Positions 54,593-62,837 of a stretch of 64,000 nucleotides of DNA are shown here, in pieces. Source of the DNA: DATGKG01 sp963783145 (GTDB lineage: Bacteria; Desulfobacterota; Binatia; Binatales; Binataceae); assembly GCA_963783145.1 (NCBI GenBank), contig CAWAMM010000002.1, forward strand, positions 186,001-250,000. The letters are read 5' to 3'. The notes below the pieces were generated by a model, which made no database searches, was not told the DNA's origin, and was given only the letters and a program-made list of their open reading frames with translations. How positions within the stretch are numbered: the stretch's first letter is position 1; every line of letters starts with the position of its first letter. The position numbers and the translations under genes were made by a program.

Positions 54593-55351
54593 ATGAAGCT
54601 GTTTACTTTTGCAACCAGTCCCTACGCGCGCAAGGTTCAGATGATGCTCGACTACAAGGGCATTGCGTATGAACCGATCGAGCGCTGCTATTCGCTGGAT
54701 CGCAACGAGGACCTCCGCTGCGTGAATGAGCGCGCCGAGGTGCCGACGCTGGTGCTCGACGACGGAAGCGTCATCGCCGATTCCACCATCATCGGCGAGT
54801 ATCTCGAAGATGCGTTTCCGAATCCGCCCCTGTTCCCGCGCCATCCGTACGAACGGGCGCGGATGCGCAGACTCGATGACCTGTGCGATCGCAGCTTCGA
54901 TGCGGTGACCTTCGGCTATTTCTTCGGTGAGCTGCGCGGCAACCTCGCGATGAAAGATGCGGCGGTCGCCGAGTTTTGCGCGCTGTTCGAAATTCTGGAA
55001 CGCGAGCTCGGAGAACGGAACTTTTTCTGTGGCGATATCAGCATGGCCGACTTCGCGGCAGTCTGTCATGTGCCATTGGCACGGGTCACCGGGATCGGAT
55101 TCGCCGACTACCCGCGCCTCGAGGCCTGGATGCTGCGGATGCGGGAAATTCCCGCGGTCAAGAACGATCGGCGGCGCCTCACCAAAGCGGTTGCCGGGAC
55201 CAAGGGCATCGCCGACGAATTCGAAGGCCCCGATGGACGCATCCATTGGCGCGACAGCAGGCTCGAATGGCCGATTCGTCATGGCTTCGTCGATATGGTC
55301 GCGAAGGAGTATCACGCCGGCAAGATGATGTTCCCGCCCGACGCTTCTTAA
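54593..55351 (+). CDS. Glutathione S-transferase family protein
   Basis: 252 aa from ATG 54593 with GGGAGG upstream. Thioredoxin-like N-terminal domain (MKLFTFATSPYARKVQMML, with catalytic Ser/Tyr position) and EVPTLVLDDG glutathione motif with cis-Pro, then SDSTI-like TIIGEYLED and an all-helical C-terminal domain. Substrate unknown. Tail-to-tail overlap of 4 bases with the lytic transglycosylase, separating flagellar blocks A and B. Confidence 0.88.
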   Translation: MKLFTFATSPYARKVQMMLDYKGIAYEPIERCYSLDRNEDLRCVNERAEVPTLVLDDGSVIADSTIIGEYLEDAFPNPPLFPRHPYERARMRRLDDLCDRSFDAVTFGYFFGELRGNLAMKDAAVAEFCALFEILERELGERNFFCGDISMADFAAVCHVPLARVTGIGFADYPRLEAWMLRMREIPAVKNDRRRLTKAVAGTKGIADEFEGPDGRIHWRDSRLEWPIRHGFVDMVAKEYHAGKMMFPPDAS

Positions 55352-55875
55352 TGGACTTCGCCGCGCAGGTAGCGCGTATAAGCTTCATAGACTTGCTGGT
55401 TGTACCGCTCGCGCTCGTGGTTGCCGCCTGAATGATAATTGCTGATGCGCCGCCATACCGAGCCATTGCGGTTGAGGCCGTCGCGCAGGATGCGCGCCCC
55501 CATCAACAGATTGATGCGTGGATCCAGGAGGTCATTCTTCGCAACCCCGAGGCGCGGTCCCCAGAAGCGCCAGTTGATTTGCATCACGCCGATGTCGACG
55601 TTGGTGGTCGCCGTGTTGGACAGCACCGTCTCCGCTTCGGCGCGCGACTTACAAAAAACCTGGCGGCCTTCGATATCGAGTGCCCACGGATGGTATCCGC
55701 TTTCTGCGCCGGCCACCGCCACGAGGACCGCCAACGGAACGCCGGCATCATTGGCCGCCGCGACATAAGGATCGATCTCGCTCGCGATCGCGCTCGAGGC
55801 GACGCCGAGCAGGATTGCGAGTGCGGCCAGCCATCCGGCAGGCCGCGCCCACTTGCGATGCGAATGTGAGCGCAT
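55348..55875 (-). CDS. Secreted lytic transglycosylase (SLT domain)
   Basis: 175 aa. Signal peptide (LAALAILLGVASSAIASE), then AVAGAESGYHPWALD with the catalytic Glu, VDIGVMQINWRFWG and NLLMGARILRDGL, all SLT motifs. Its 1-base junction with fliG places it in the flagellar operon, so it probably opens peptidoglycan for the rod, replacing the muramidase domain missing from FlgJ. Confidence 0.9.
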   Translation of the reverse strand: MRSHSHRKWARPAGWLAALAILLGVASSAIASEIDPYVAAANDAGVPLAVLVAVAGAESGYHPWALDIEGRQVFCKSRAEAETVLSNTATTNVDIGVMQINWRFWGPRLGVAKNDLLDPRINLLMGARILRDGLNRNGSVWRRISNYHSGGNHERERYNQQVYEAYTRYLRGEVH

Positions 55876-56861
55876 CAGTCGAGTGACTCTTCCTCGCCAT
55901 GAATATGGATTTTGCCCTGGCGATCGAGGTTGATGGCGATTTCGGTGAGCTCGCGCCGCGCGGCTTTCACTTCGCGCGCAGGCACGCGGCCGCTCTCGGA
56001 CATTTCGGAATCGACCACCACTCTGACCTGCTCGGGGAGCGCGGCGAAGACCAGGGTCTTTTGGTCGTCGGTGATGCCCTTGAGCGCGAGCGCGATGCGT
56101 TCGGGACGGGCCTCGGCCAGCACCGCCTGCAAGGCGCGATTTTCGAGTTCGAGCAAATCGGTGAAGTGGAACATTTCCTCTTCGATGGCGGAAGCGCGCT
56201 TGGCGTCACGGTTGCGGATGTGTGAGACGATCGCGGTCGCGCTGTCGGAATCAAGCTGATTGAGCATCGCGGCCGCGCGCTTCGCCCCCGCCTTCTGATT
56301 GCCTTCTTCGGAGCCGGCCTTGCCGCTGAAGCTTTCCTCGACCGCGCGCAGGATGGCGTCGAGGGCGCTGCGTGGCGCCGATTCCGCATAGGCCAGATTG
56401 TCGACCGCCTCCGCGCGTAGCTCCTCGGGCAGGCGCGCGAGCACGTCGGCGGCAAAGCGCGGCGGCAGCTGCGAGAGCGCCATCGCGACCGCCTCCGGCC
56501 GCTCGTCGCGCAGCACCGAAGCGAAGGTCTCGGGCTTCACCCGTTCGGAGATCGTGCGCCACTGGTCATGGCGGAGAATCTGGTCGGCGTTGTCCTCGCC
56601 ATAGGCCATCACCAGCGCGTCTTTGAAAGTCGAAGCCGAGGCGGTGGGCTCGGAGGACAGAAAAATCTTGCCGACCGAGGCCATTTGCGGCCCCTGCGGC
56701 TTGCCCGCGGTGATCACCGCTTCGTAGCCGGACATCAGGCGCGTCAGCTCCTTGGGCGATAGATGCTTGAGGACCCGGGCGAGCACCGGCTTGTCGAGCG
56801 TCATCGCAAGCAGCGAGGCGCGATTCAATCCCTCGGCTGATTTGGTTTCCTGACCTTCCAT
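55875..56861 (-). CDS. fliG: Flagellar motor switch protein FliG
   Basis: 328 aa. N-terminal FliF-binding part, middle domain with EVDRLMSGYEAV-like LTRLMSGYEAV and LPPRFAADVLARLPEELR, and C-terminal motor domain with EEEMFHFTDLLELENRALQA and LKGITDDQKTLVFAALPEQ. Its start overlaps fliN1 by 37 bases. In this species fliG is with the switch genes, not between fliF and fliH. Confidence 0.93.
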   Translation of the reverse strand: MEGQETKSAEGLNRASLLAMTLDKPVLARVLKHLSPKELTRLMSGYEAVITAGKPQGPQMASVGKIFLSSEPTASASTFKDALVMAYGEDNADQILRHDQWRTISERVKPETFASVLRDERPEAVAMALSQLPPRFAADVLARLPEELRAEAVDNLAYAESAPRSALDAILRAVEESFSGKAGSEEGNQKAGAKRAAAMLNQLDSDSATAIVSHIRNRDAKRASAIEEEMFHFTDLLELENRALQAVLAEARPERIALALKGITDDQKTLVFAALPEQVRVVVDSEMSESGRVPAREVKAARRELTEIAINLDRQGKIHIHGEEESLD

Positions 56862-57124
56862 GTGTCGTCCTTTCGTCCGAACAGCTCCGGACGGTTGTTG
56901 ATGATCGTGGCAATCAGGCGGCCCTCGACCTTGGCGATCGAGGCGAGCGCGACGGTGGTCGCGCCGATAGTGAGGCGGACGATCGGCTGGTTGCCGATTT
57001 CGGGTTCGGTTTCGAGCCGGTCACCGGGCTGCAGCGCGGCAATCTCGAGCGCAGGTATTGCGACCCGCGAAATTACCGCCGCCACCGTAACCTCGGCATC
57101 CAGAGTAGGATTGATTGAAGTCAT
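56825..57124 (-). CDS. fliN: Short FliN-type switch protein (first copy)
   Basis: 99 aa SpoA-domain protein. VAAVISRVAIPALEIAALQP and NQPIVRLTIGATTVALASIAK form a SpoA-like beta core of FliN. It overlaps fliM1 by 4 bases and fliG by 37. Shorter than fliN2 and lacking its extended N-terminus. Confidence 0.75.
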   Translation of the reverse strand: MTSINPTLDAEVTVAAVISRVAIPALEIAALQPGDRLETEPEIGNQPIVRLTIGATTVALASIAKVEGRLIATIINNRPELFGRKDDTWKVRKPNQPRD

Positions 57125-57996
57125 TGCCGCCGCGCGCTCCGCTTGATCTCGATGCTGGTCTTAGGCCCGGCGAATTCGATCCGGCCGCTGCGCAGGCGAA
57201 CGTTGTCCGCCGCGAGCCAGCCGTCTTCGCCATCGGGGAGCACGATTTGATCGCCGGGGCGCAGCTGCTGCAGTTCGCGGATCGAAGTCTTCCACGCGCC
57301 CAGCACCACATCGATCTTCACCGGCAACTGCCCCGCGATACGATCGAGATCGCTCGCCTGGCGCGCCACCGCGAGGTGATGGCCCTCGTGAACGGCGTTG
57401 ATCGCGTTGCTGCTGAGCGCCACGGTCACGCGCAATCCATCGGCCGCGGCGCCGATGCGAAAACGCAGCACCACGAGGTAGTCCTCGGGCGCGAACATAA
57501 GGGTATCGCCGAGCCGCTCGCACTCGCGCACTCCACCGATACGTCCCAGCCCGACCTCGAGATAGGTGTCGCTGAGGCGCGCGAGCATGGAGCGGATCGC
57601 CTCGCGCACCACGGCCATTTCGATACGGGTAAAACCGGGCTTGGGCTCCGCGTTGGGCGACGGCTTGATTCCGAGCCGGGTGTCGACGAGGGTGCGCGCG
57701 ACGGTTGCGCTCAGCAGCAGGAAGCCGATCACCTGGGCTTGCTCGATGGAGAACACCACTACCTGGGAGCCTTCGAGCTGATGCGCGTTGAAGTCCTGAA
57801 ACACCTCGAAGCCGAGTGCTTCGAATTCAAAACGATTTTCGCCCGGCAGATAGCCGCGCATGGTATGCGACCATGACTCCGCGATCCGGTTGTGGATGCG
57901 CTCGAATACCATCCGCCGCTGCGGCTGAATAATCGGACGCCACAACTGATACTTGCGCGGCGCTTCCGCGCTGGGCGCGACAATCTTGGACGTCAT
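57121..57996 (-). CDS. fliM: FliM-like switch protein (first copy)
   Basis: 291 aa. N-terminal about 20 residues, then the FliM middle domain (GGVRECERLGDTLMFAPEDY, LRFRIGAAADGLRV) and a SpoA-like C-terminal domain (LPVKIDVVLGAWKTSIRELQ). The canonical CheY-binding peptide LSQxEIDALL is not present at the N-terminus. Low similarity to the second FliM. Coupled by ATGA overlaps with motB and fliN1. Confidence 0.75.
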   Translation of the reverse strand: MTSKIVAPSAEAPRKYQLWRPIIQPQRRMVFERIHNRIAESWSHTMRGYLPGENRFEFEALGFEVFQDFNAHQLEGSQVVVFSIEQAQVIGFLLLSATVARTLVDTRLGIKPSPNAEPKPGFTRIEMAVVREAIRSMLARLSDTYLEVGLGRIGGVRECERLGDTLMFAPEDYLVVLRFRIGAAADGLRVTVALSSNAINAVHEGHHLAVARQASDLDRIAGQLPVKIDVVLGAWKTSIRELQQLRPGDQIVLPDGEDGWLAADNVRLRSGRIEFAGPKTSIEIKRSARRQ

Positions 57997-58697
57997 GGCG
58001 CGGTCTGCTCCTGTGGTTTGACGATCACCTCGACCCGTCGGTTGAGCGCGCGGCCTTCGTCGGTCGAGTTGTCGCCGACCGCGTGATAGGGACCATATCC
58101 TGCGATCGCTAGATGGTCGGCGCTGATGGAGGTGTGCGCGAGCGTGTAGCGCAGAACGCTGGAAGCGCGCGCCGCACTCAGATCCCAGTTATCCTGAAAG
58201 CGCGCGGTGACGATGGGTACCGAGTCGGTGAAGCCATCGATCTGAAATGTGTTGGGGAGCGCCGCCATCGTCTTGACCAGCGCGTCGAGGACCGGCAGTT
58301 GCGCTGGAGTGATCTGATCTTCGCCACTGGGAAAGAATTTTGCGGCCGAGAGCGAGATTACCAGCCCGCGCGAATCGATGGTCATCGTCACACCGGAATT
58401 GGTGTATTGCTTAACCGCGGCTTCGACCGCCGCCTTCGCGGCCGCGAGTTGCGGCGAGCCCATCAACTTTCCTGGTGACTCGCCCATGCCGGGTCGGGTT
58501 CCTCCGCCCATTCCGTAGGTGGGACGCATACCGACCGCCTTGGCGACGGAATTCATTCCGGCCGCCTCCTTCGCCTTGCTGGAATTGGAAAGCGCATAGA
58601 GCAGCACGAAGAGCGCGAACAACAACGTGATGAAATCGGCATAGGAGACCAGCCATCGCTCATCCGGATGCGCTGGATGATCATCTTCTTCAATCAT
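57993..58697 (-). CDS. motB: Flagellar motor stator protein MotB
   Basis: 234 aa. N-terminal stator helix WLVSYADFITLLFALF with proton-channel Asp21, Gly-rich linker, then an OmpA-like peptidoglycan-binding domain (FQIDGFTDSVPIVTARFQDN, LSAARASSVL). No motA is adjacent or elsewhere in the window; its partner must lie outside. ATGA overlaps with the regulator and fliM1. Confidence 0.9.
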   Translation of the reverse strand: MIEEDDHPAHPDERWLVSYADFITLLFALFVLLYALSNSSKAKEAAGMNSVAKAVGMRPTYGMGGGTRPGMGESPGKLMGSPQLAAAKAAVEAAVKQYTNSGVTMTIDSRGLVISLSAAKFFPSGEDQITPAQLPVLDALVKTMAALPNTFQIDGFTDSVPIVTARFQDNWDLSAARASSVLRYTLAHTSISADHLAIAGYGPYHAVGDNSTDEGRALNRRVEVIVKPQEQTAP

Positions 58698-60028
58698 GAC
58701 GCCACAATCCCTGTCGCGAGTGCATCGGGCCGGAACTCCAGGGTCGTCGGTTCATCCTGCATCGGGGTCGCGCGGTGGAAAACTGTAGCTCCCGGTCGCG
58801 ACATCGCCGGTTTGGCCCGCACTGAGGGGCGCGAAAGCCCTGCCTTGGTGATGTGGTACTGCAGCGCGCGAGTGGTGATGCCGAGCCGGCGAGCGGCTTC
58901 CGCGCGGTTACCGCCCGCGGCGGCGATGGTCTTGAGGATCATCGCGCGGCGAGCCTCCTCGCGGCTGCTCTTCCATCCGCTGGTCGGCGGCTCACCCTCG
59001 GCCGGAACCACCATCAGATGGCGGCGTACATCAGGCACGTCAATCAGACTATTACCGGTTCCGAGCGGAGCGATCGCGAGCCGGGTAACAAGGTTCTCCA
59101 GTTCCATCACGTTGCCCGGAAATGCGTAAGCGCCCATCACGCGTAGCGCCATCGGGGTGAACATACGGCGCGGATTAGCGCGGCGCAAAAATAACTTCGC
59201 GAGGATTGCGATGTCGCCGGCTCGCTGGCGCAGCGGTGGAATCGCCAGGCTGAACACATTGAGCCGCCAGAACAGCTCGCGCCGAAACTCCCCGCGCTCG
59301 ACCATGGTGGCAAGCTCGCGGTTGGTGGCGGCGACAAAGCGAAACGAGGCGCCGCATTCGCGCTCCTGAAGAAGAGGGGTGCGCTCCAGCGCCTGCAGAA
59401 TCTGTAACAGCTTAAGCTGCGCGCCGTCGGTCAGCTCCGCGATCTCGTCGAGGAACAAGACCGAGCCGGCGTGACCCTCGGAAGAGGGCAGGGTGCCGAC
59501 CAGGTTTTCCACCTCGACGTCCTGCAGACTGGCGCAGCTGAGGCTGTGCAAGGGCCCGCCGCAGCGGCTCGCGCTGTGGATGATTCGGGCAAAGTTATAC
59601 TTACCCGCTCCGATTTCGCCGCTCACAATTACCGGTACCTGGCTCGCCGCGACACTCATCGCGCTGCGCAGTGCGCTGAGCATCGAGGGGTCCGCGGTGA
59701 GGAGCAGGGGCTTGAGACGCAGGGCCTGGGAAATCACCATGCAGGCCGCGATCTGCCATTGGTCAGTCGCCAGGTCCGCGCTATTGCGCGCCGCGCGCGA
59801 TCCCTTACCGGCGAGATCGAGGCTCAAAACTTCGACGCCGGACGGGCGCGCGCCGACGAAATCGACATACATCGTCGCGCGATGCTTACTGGCGTACGGC
59901 AAAACTTCGAGACCGGCGCGCGCGATGAAATCGGCCATTTCGGCTGGCGCATTGGGACCGAGGCAGACCCGCGGCGCTTGCCGCGTCGCGCGCGCTAACT
60001 CATTGGTGTCGGAACTGATCGGTTCCAT
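58694..60028 (-). CDS. Sigma-54-type AAA+ regulator without GAFTGA loop
   Basis: 444 aa. AAA+ core with Walker A GEIGAGK (137-143), Walker B VLFLDEIAEL (190-199), sensor I FVAATNREL and arginine-finger RRELFWRLNVFSL. Fis-type HTH in the last third (GGNRAEAARRLGITTRALQY). The segment between Walker A and B is about 20 residues shorter than in NtrC-like activators and has no GAFTGA; sensor II reads PGNVMELEN instead of PGNVRELEN. The N-terminal 110 residues do not resemble a receiver with conserved Asp. It sits in the switch operon, so flagellar control is inferred, possibly without sigma-54 contact. Confidence 0.85.
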   Translation of the reverse strand: MEPISSDTNELARATRQAPRVCLGPNAPAEMADFIARAGLEVLPYASKHRATMYVDFVGARPSGVEVLSLDLAGKGSRAARNSADLATDQWQIAACMVISQALRLKPLLLTADPSMLSALRSAMSVAASQVPVIVSGEIGAGKYNFARIIHSASRCGGPLHSLSCASLQDVEVENLVGTLPSSEGHAGSVLFLDEIAELTDGAQLKLLQILQALERTPLLQERECGASFRFVAATNRELATMVERGEFRRELFWRLNVFSLAIPPLRQRAGDIAILAKLFLRRANPRRMFTPMALRVMGAYAFPGNVMELENLVTRLAIAPLGTGNSLIDVPDVRRHLMVVPAEGEPPTSGWKSSREEARRAMILKTIAAAGGNRAEAARRLGITTRALQYHITKAGLSRPSVRAKPAMSRPGATVFHRATPMQDEPTTLEFRPDALATGIVAS

Positions 60029-60031
60029 GAA

Positions 60032-60454
60032 TCAATGCAGACCCGAGGGACGGGAGTTTTGCGCGGGATCGACCAGCTCGATGATGCGCGCTCCAATCTG
60101 ATCTTGCAGCACTACCACTTCGGCGCGCGCGAACAGCGCGCCGTTGATGTAGACCTCGACCGGATCGCCGGCGTGGCGATCGAGCCGGATGCTCGACCCG
60201 ACCTCGAGTTCGTCGAGGACTTCGCCGAGCGTCATGCTGGTACGGCCGACCTCGACCTGTACCGTCATCGGGACCTGGCGCAGAACGCCGAACTCGACGC
60301 TCGCGCCATCCTTGCCATCGTGCGAATGGGTCGCGGCCAGCTTGCTGCTGGTCTGGAAGATCTGGTGCTCGCTTTTGGCCGGACTAATCGGCACGGGGGA
60401 TTTCGGGGCGGCGCTTTCTTCAGCCATCGGCGCCATCTGGGTTTGCTCGCTCAT
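60032..60454 (-). CDS. fliN: FliN-type switch protein (second copy)
   Basis: 140 aa from ATG 60454. Extended Pro/Ala/Ser-rich N-terminus, then a complete SpoA domain (FGVLRQVPMTVQVEVGRTSM, GSSIRLDRHAGDPVEVYING, ARAEVVVLQDQIGARI), the usual FliN end. Three bases separate it from the regulator; it starts inside fliM2 by 35 bases. Confidence 0.92.
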   Translation of the reverse strand: MSEQTQMAPMAEESAAPKSPVPISPAKSEHQIFQTSSKLAATHSHDGKDGASVEFGVLRQVPMTVQVEVGRTSMTLGEVLDELEVGSSIRLDRHAGDPVEVYINGALFARAEVVVLQDQIGARIIELVDPAQNSRPSGLH

Positions 60455-61340
60455 CGGTTCCTCCAGTCTTGTCAATTAAGAATCGGTACCATCCGTCCTG
60501 CTCGACAATCATGCCGGTGAACAGAGGATGGTCGCCGGATCGAAGCTCAATGCTGGGAAGGCCGCGCGGCGCCGCTTGCAGGATCAGGATCGAGCCGGGG
60601 GCGAGGCTGCGGATGCCGCTCAGGGGCAGGGTCAAGCGGCCTAACACGGCGGCCAGTTCCATCGATGCGTCGGCGAGGAAGGTGCGGGCCTTATGCTCGC
60701 CTCCGGTCGCCGCGGCGGGACGCGGCCGCGCCGGCACCAGGGTCGCGCGAATCTTGTAGATCAGCGAGAAGGGAAGCCCGAGCTCGATCCATCCGCCTTT
60801 GGCGCCCGCGTCGCAGCGGACTCGGGCGGTCACCAACTGCTCCGACGGTGCGAAGGTATCGGCGACTAAACCGGACCGATGCTCAATCCGCAGCAGTCGC
60901 AGGTTGATGCTGTCGTGGAGCATCGGACCCAGCACTCGCTGCGCGGTGCGTACGATTGCCGCGCCGACGGTATTGGCGATGACGCGCTCCTCGACCGCCG
61001 TCATCTTGCGCCTAGGTGCGTCGGGCTTGAGGTTGGCGCCGCCGAACATGCAGTCGATCAGCGCGCCAGCGAGATCGTCATCCAACCGCATCACGGCGAT
61101 GTTCTGATCGGTGAATCCCAGAAATATCAGGTGACGAGCCGAAACCGCATCGGTGGCAAACTCGCTGAAGCTTAAGGTGCTCTGCGCCAGGTCGACCATG
61201 CGGAGCGACCGGCCGGCATAGCCGAGGAGATCCTCGCGGAGTTTGTCGAAAAAGTTCTCCGCCAGAATCTTCAGTTGATGAAGTTCGTCGCGTTCCAGTC
61301 CATAGCTGTCGGCGAGCGCGGTGAGACCTTCTTTCGGCAT
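60420..61340 (-). CDS. fliM: FliM-like switch protein (second copy)
   Basis: 306 aa. Middle domain (LIFLGFTDQNIAVMRLDDDL, ALIDCMFGG, NTVGAAIVRTAQRVLGPM) and C-terminal SpoA-like region ending LFTGMIVEQDGWYRFLIDK. The N-terminus (MPKEGLTALADSYGLERDEL) again lacks the CheY-binding peptide. First gene of block B. No obvious ribosome site before ATG 61340, so the start may be elsewhere nearby. Confidence 0.82.
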   Translation of the reverse strand: MPKEGLTALADSYGLERDELHQLKILAENFFDKLREDLLGYAGRSLRMVDLAQSTLSFSEFATDAVSARHLIFLGFTDQNIAVMRLDDDLAGALIDCMFGGANLKPDAPRRKMTAVEERVIANTVGAAIVRTAQRVLGPMLHDSINLRLLRIEHRSGLVADTFAPSEQLVTARVRCDAGAKGGWIELGLPFSLIYKIRATLVPARPRPAAATGGEHKARTFLADASMELAAVLGRLTLPLSGIRSLAPGSILILQAAPRGLPSIELRSGDHPLFTGMIVEQDGWYRFLIDKTGGTDERANPDGADG

Positions 61341-61584
61341 ACGAAGGCGAGGAGCAGCAAGAGAAATGCCATCCGGGTAGGAAAGGTATTTTCGCTGTGG
61401 CCCCGATGAATGAGAGAGCCTGTGCCATTCACGCTCAGATAAGCGGACAGCATAGGGTGTCCCAGGATCAGACGAAATCGCTTCAGCTTGCGACCTGCGC
61501 CACGCGCAGGAGCCTGGTTCTCGGGCGGGTAGGGAAGGACATTTCCTAAATCCCCTGCGCTGCGCCGCTCCGATCCCGATCGCG

Positions 61585-61612
61585 GGCAGTTTGCCATACG
61601 AGTAGCCGATGA
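61585..61612 (+). promoter_or_regulatory. Sigma-28-like promoter of flagellin 1
   Basis: GGCAGTTT (61585-61592), 12-bp spacer, GCCGATGA (61605-61612) compares with the FliA consensus TAAAGTTT-N11-GCCGATAA. The second flagellin has a parallel site, which supports the call. Predicted leader about 58 bases. Confidence 0.6.
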
Positions 61613-61640
61613 CGGGAAATTATCGGCGGCTCAATACACA

Positions 61641-61654
61641 GCATCAAAAGATGC
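61641..61654 (+). promoter_or_regulatory. Leader stem-loop, flagellin 1
   Basis: GCATC-AAAA-GATGC at 61641-61654, 22 bases before the start codon. The same stem with a different tetraloop precedes flagellin 2. Confidence 0.5.
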
Positions 61655-61676
61655 GCGCTCGAAAAAGGGAACCGCC

Positions 61677-62495
61677 ATGTCGCTCAGTCTAGTCACCAAT
61701 ATCGGCTCGCTCATCGCGTCCGACGCCTTGACGAACAACCAAAACAGTTTGCAACAATCGATCGCCCAGCTGTCCAGCGGCAAACGCATCGTGACAGCCG
61801 AAGACGATCCAGCCGGACTTTCCATTTCCATGGAAACCGAGGGTTTGCTGGGCTCGCTTGGGCAAGCTAGCTCCAACACGAGCAATGCCGGTTCTTTTCT
61901 GAGCACTGCCGACGGCGCACTCGCCAACATCGGCAATCTCCTCGAAAATGCGCAGCAGCTGGCGACCGAGGGCGCTGACGGTAGTTATAACGTCGCGCAG
62001 CTGACCGCGGTCGACGCGCAATATCAGGGTATCCTGAGTTCGATTAATCAGATCGCCAACGGCAGTCAATTCAACGGCATCTCACTGTTCACCGGTGCGG
62101 CTACCACGTTCCAGGTTGGCGCCACCAATACCGCCAACGATCAATTGAGCATTACCATTAATAAGGCCGACACGACGACGCTCGCCATCAACGGCACTTC
62201 GCTAACCAACCAGGCCAATGCGCAAGCGGCGCTGACCCAGGTCACCGCCGCGCTGGCAACGATCGCAAGCGATCGCGGCGGGGTCGGCGCCTCGGAGCAG
62301 CAACTGACCGCGATTGGACAAAATCTGCAATCAACCACGGCCAATCTGACTCAGGCGCTCTCGACCATTCAGGACGCTAACATCGCGTCTACCTATGCCA
62401 CCTTTACCAAGGAGACGGTTCTGCAACAGGCTGGAGTGCAAGTCCTCAAGCAGGCCGACCAAACCCCGACGCAACTTCTCGCACTGTTCCAATAG
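61677..62495 (+). CDS. fliC: Flagellin 1
   Basis: 272 aa, short flagellin with only the conserved D0/D1 ends and a small middle. N-terminal SLVTNIGSLIASDALTNNQN and SSGKRIVTAEDDPAGLSISM; C-terminal IQDANIASTYATFTKETVLQ and QAGVQVLKQADQTPTQLLAL. About 85% identical by eye to flagellin 2, equal in length. Filament subunit, exported by the FlhA/B-FliPQR gate. Confidence 0.96.
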   Translation: MSLSLVTNIGSLIASDALTNNQNSLQQSIAQLSSGKRIVTAEDDPAGLSISMETEGLLGSLGQASSNTSNAGSFLSTADGALANIGNLLENAQQLATEGADGSYNVAQLTAVDAQYQGILSSINQIANGSQFNGISLFTGAATTFQVGATNTANDQLSITINKADTTTLAINGTSLTNQANAQAALTQVTAALATIASDRGGVGASEQQLTAIGQNLQSTTANLTQALSTIQDANIASTYATFTKETVLQQAGVQVLKQADQTPTQLLALFQ

Positions 62496-62517
62496 CCCGG
62501 GCAGCGCGGTTCCCGAG

Positions 62518-62547
62518 CCGGCGCGGAAGTGAAAGCTTTCGCGCCGG
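62518..62547 (+). terminator. Stem-loop after flagellin 1
   Basis: CCGGCGCGGAAG and CTTTCGCGCCGG (62518-62547) pair over 12 positions with one G-U, loop TGAAAG, 22 bases past the stop. No T-tract. A similar structure follows flagellin 2. Confidence 0.45.
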
Positions 62548-62774
62548 TTCCGCGCATTCGCAAAGCCGGAGAGAACCCGCCGCAGCTTGCCAGCTCCGGA
62601 GAAAGGTCTCGCAACGTGTTCAAAATGAGATCAGCACCAGACATGGGCGTGTCACTACCGCACTTATCGACGCAACTCGATACAGTCGCGCATTGCTACC
62701 ACAGCGTTGGTGGCGAGATGGGAAAGAACGCTTCTCAAACCCCTCTCCCGACGAGAGGGCAAACCACAGATAGC

Positions 62775-62800
62775 GCAGTTTGTTAGATAGAAGCCGGTTA
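62775..62800 (+). promoter_or_regulatory. Sigma-28-like promoter of flagellin 2
   Basis: GCAGTTT (62775-62781), an 11-bp spacer and GCCGGTTA (62793-62800). It matches the flagellin 1 site in both boxes. Leader of about 63 bases. Confidence 0.6.
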
Positions 62801-62823
62801 CGAACGACGGCTAACCAAACACA

Positions 62824-62837
62824 GCATCGATAGATGC
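62824..62837 (+). promoter_or_regulatory. Leader stem-loop, flagellin 2
   Basis: GCATC-GATA-GATGC at 62824-62837, the same stem as in flagellin 1 with a changed loop. ACAC and AGCATC before the stem are also shared. Confidence 0.5.

Larger units (their letters stand above)
61341..61676. other. Divergent region between fliM2 and flagellin 1, 336 bp
   Basis: Holds the sigma-28-like promoter and leader of flagellin 1 at its right end. No gene is evident in the rest. The start of block B must also be driven from here, but no clear promoter facing left was found. Confidence 0.5.
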
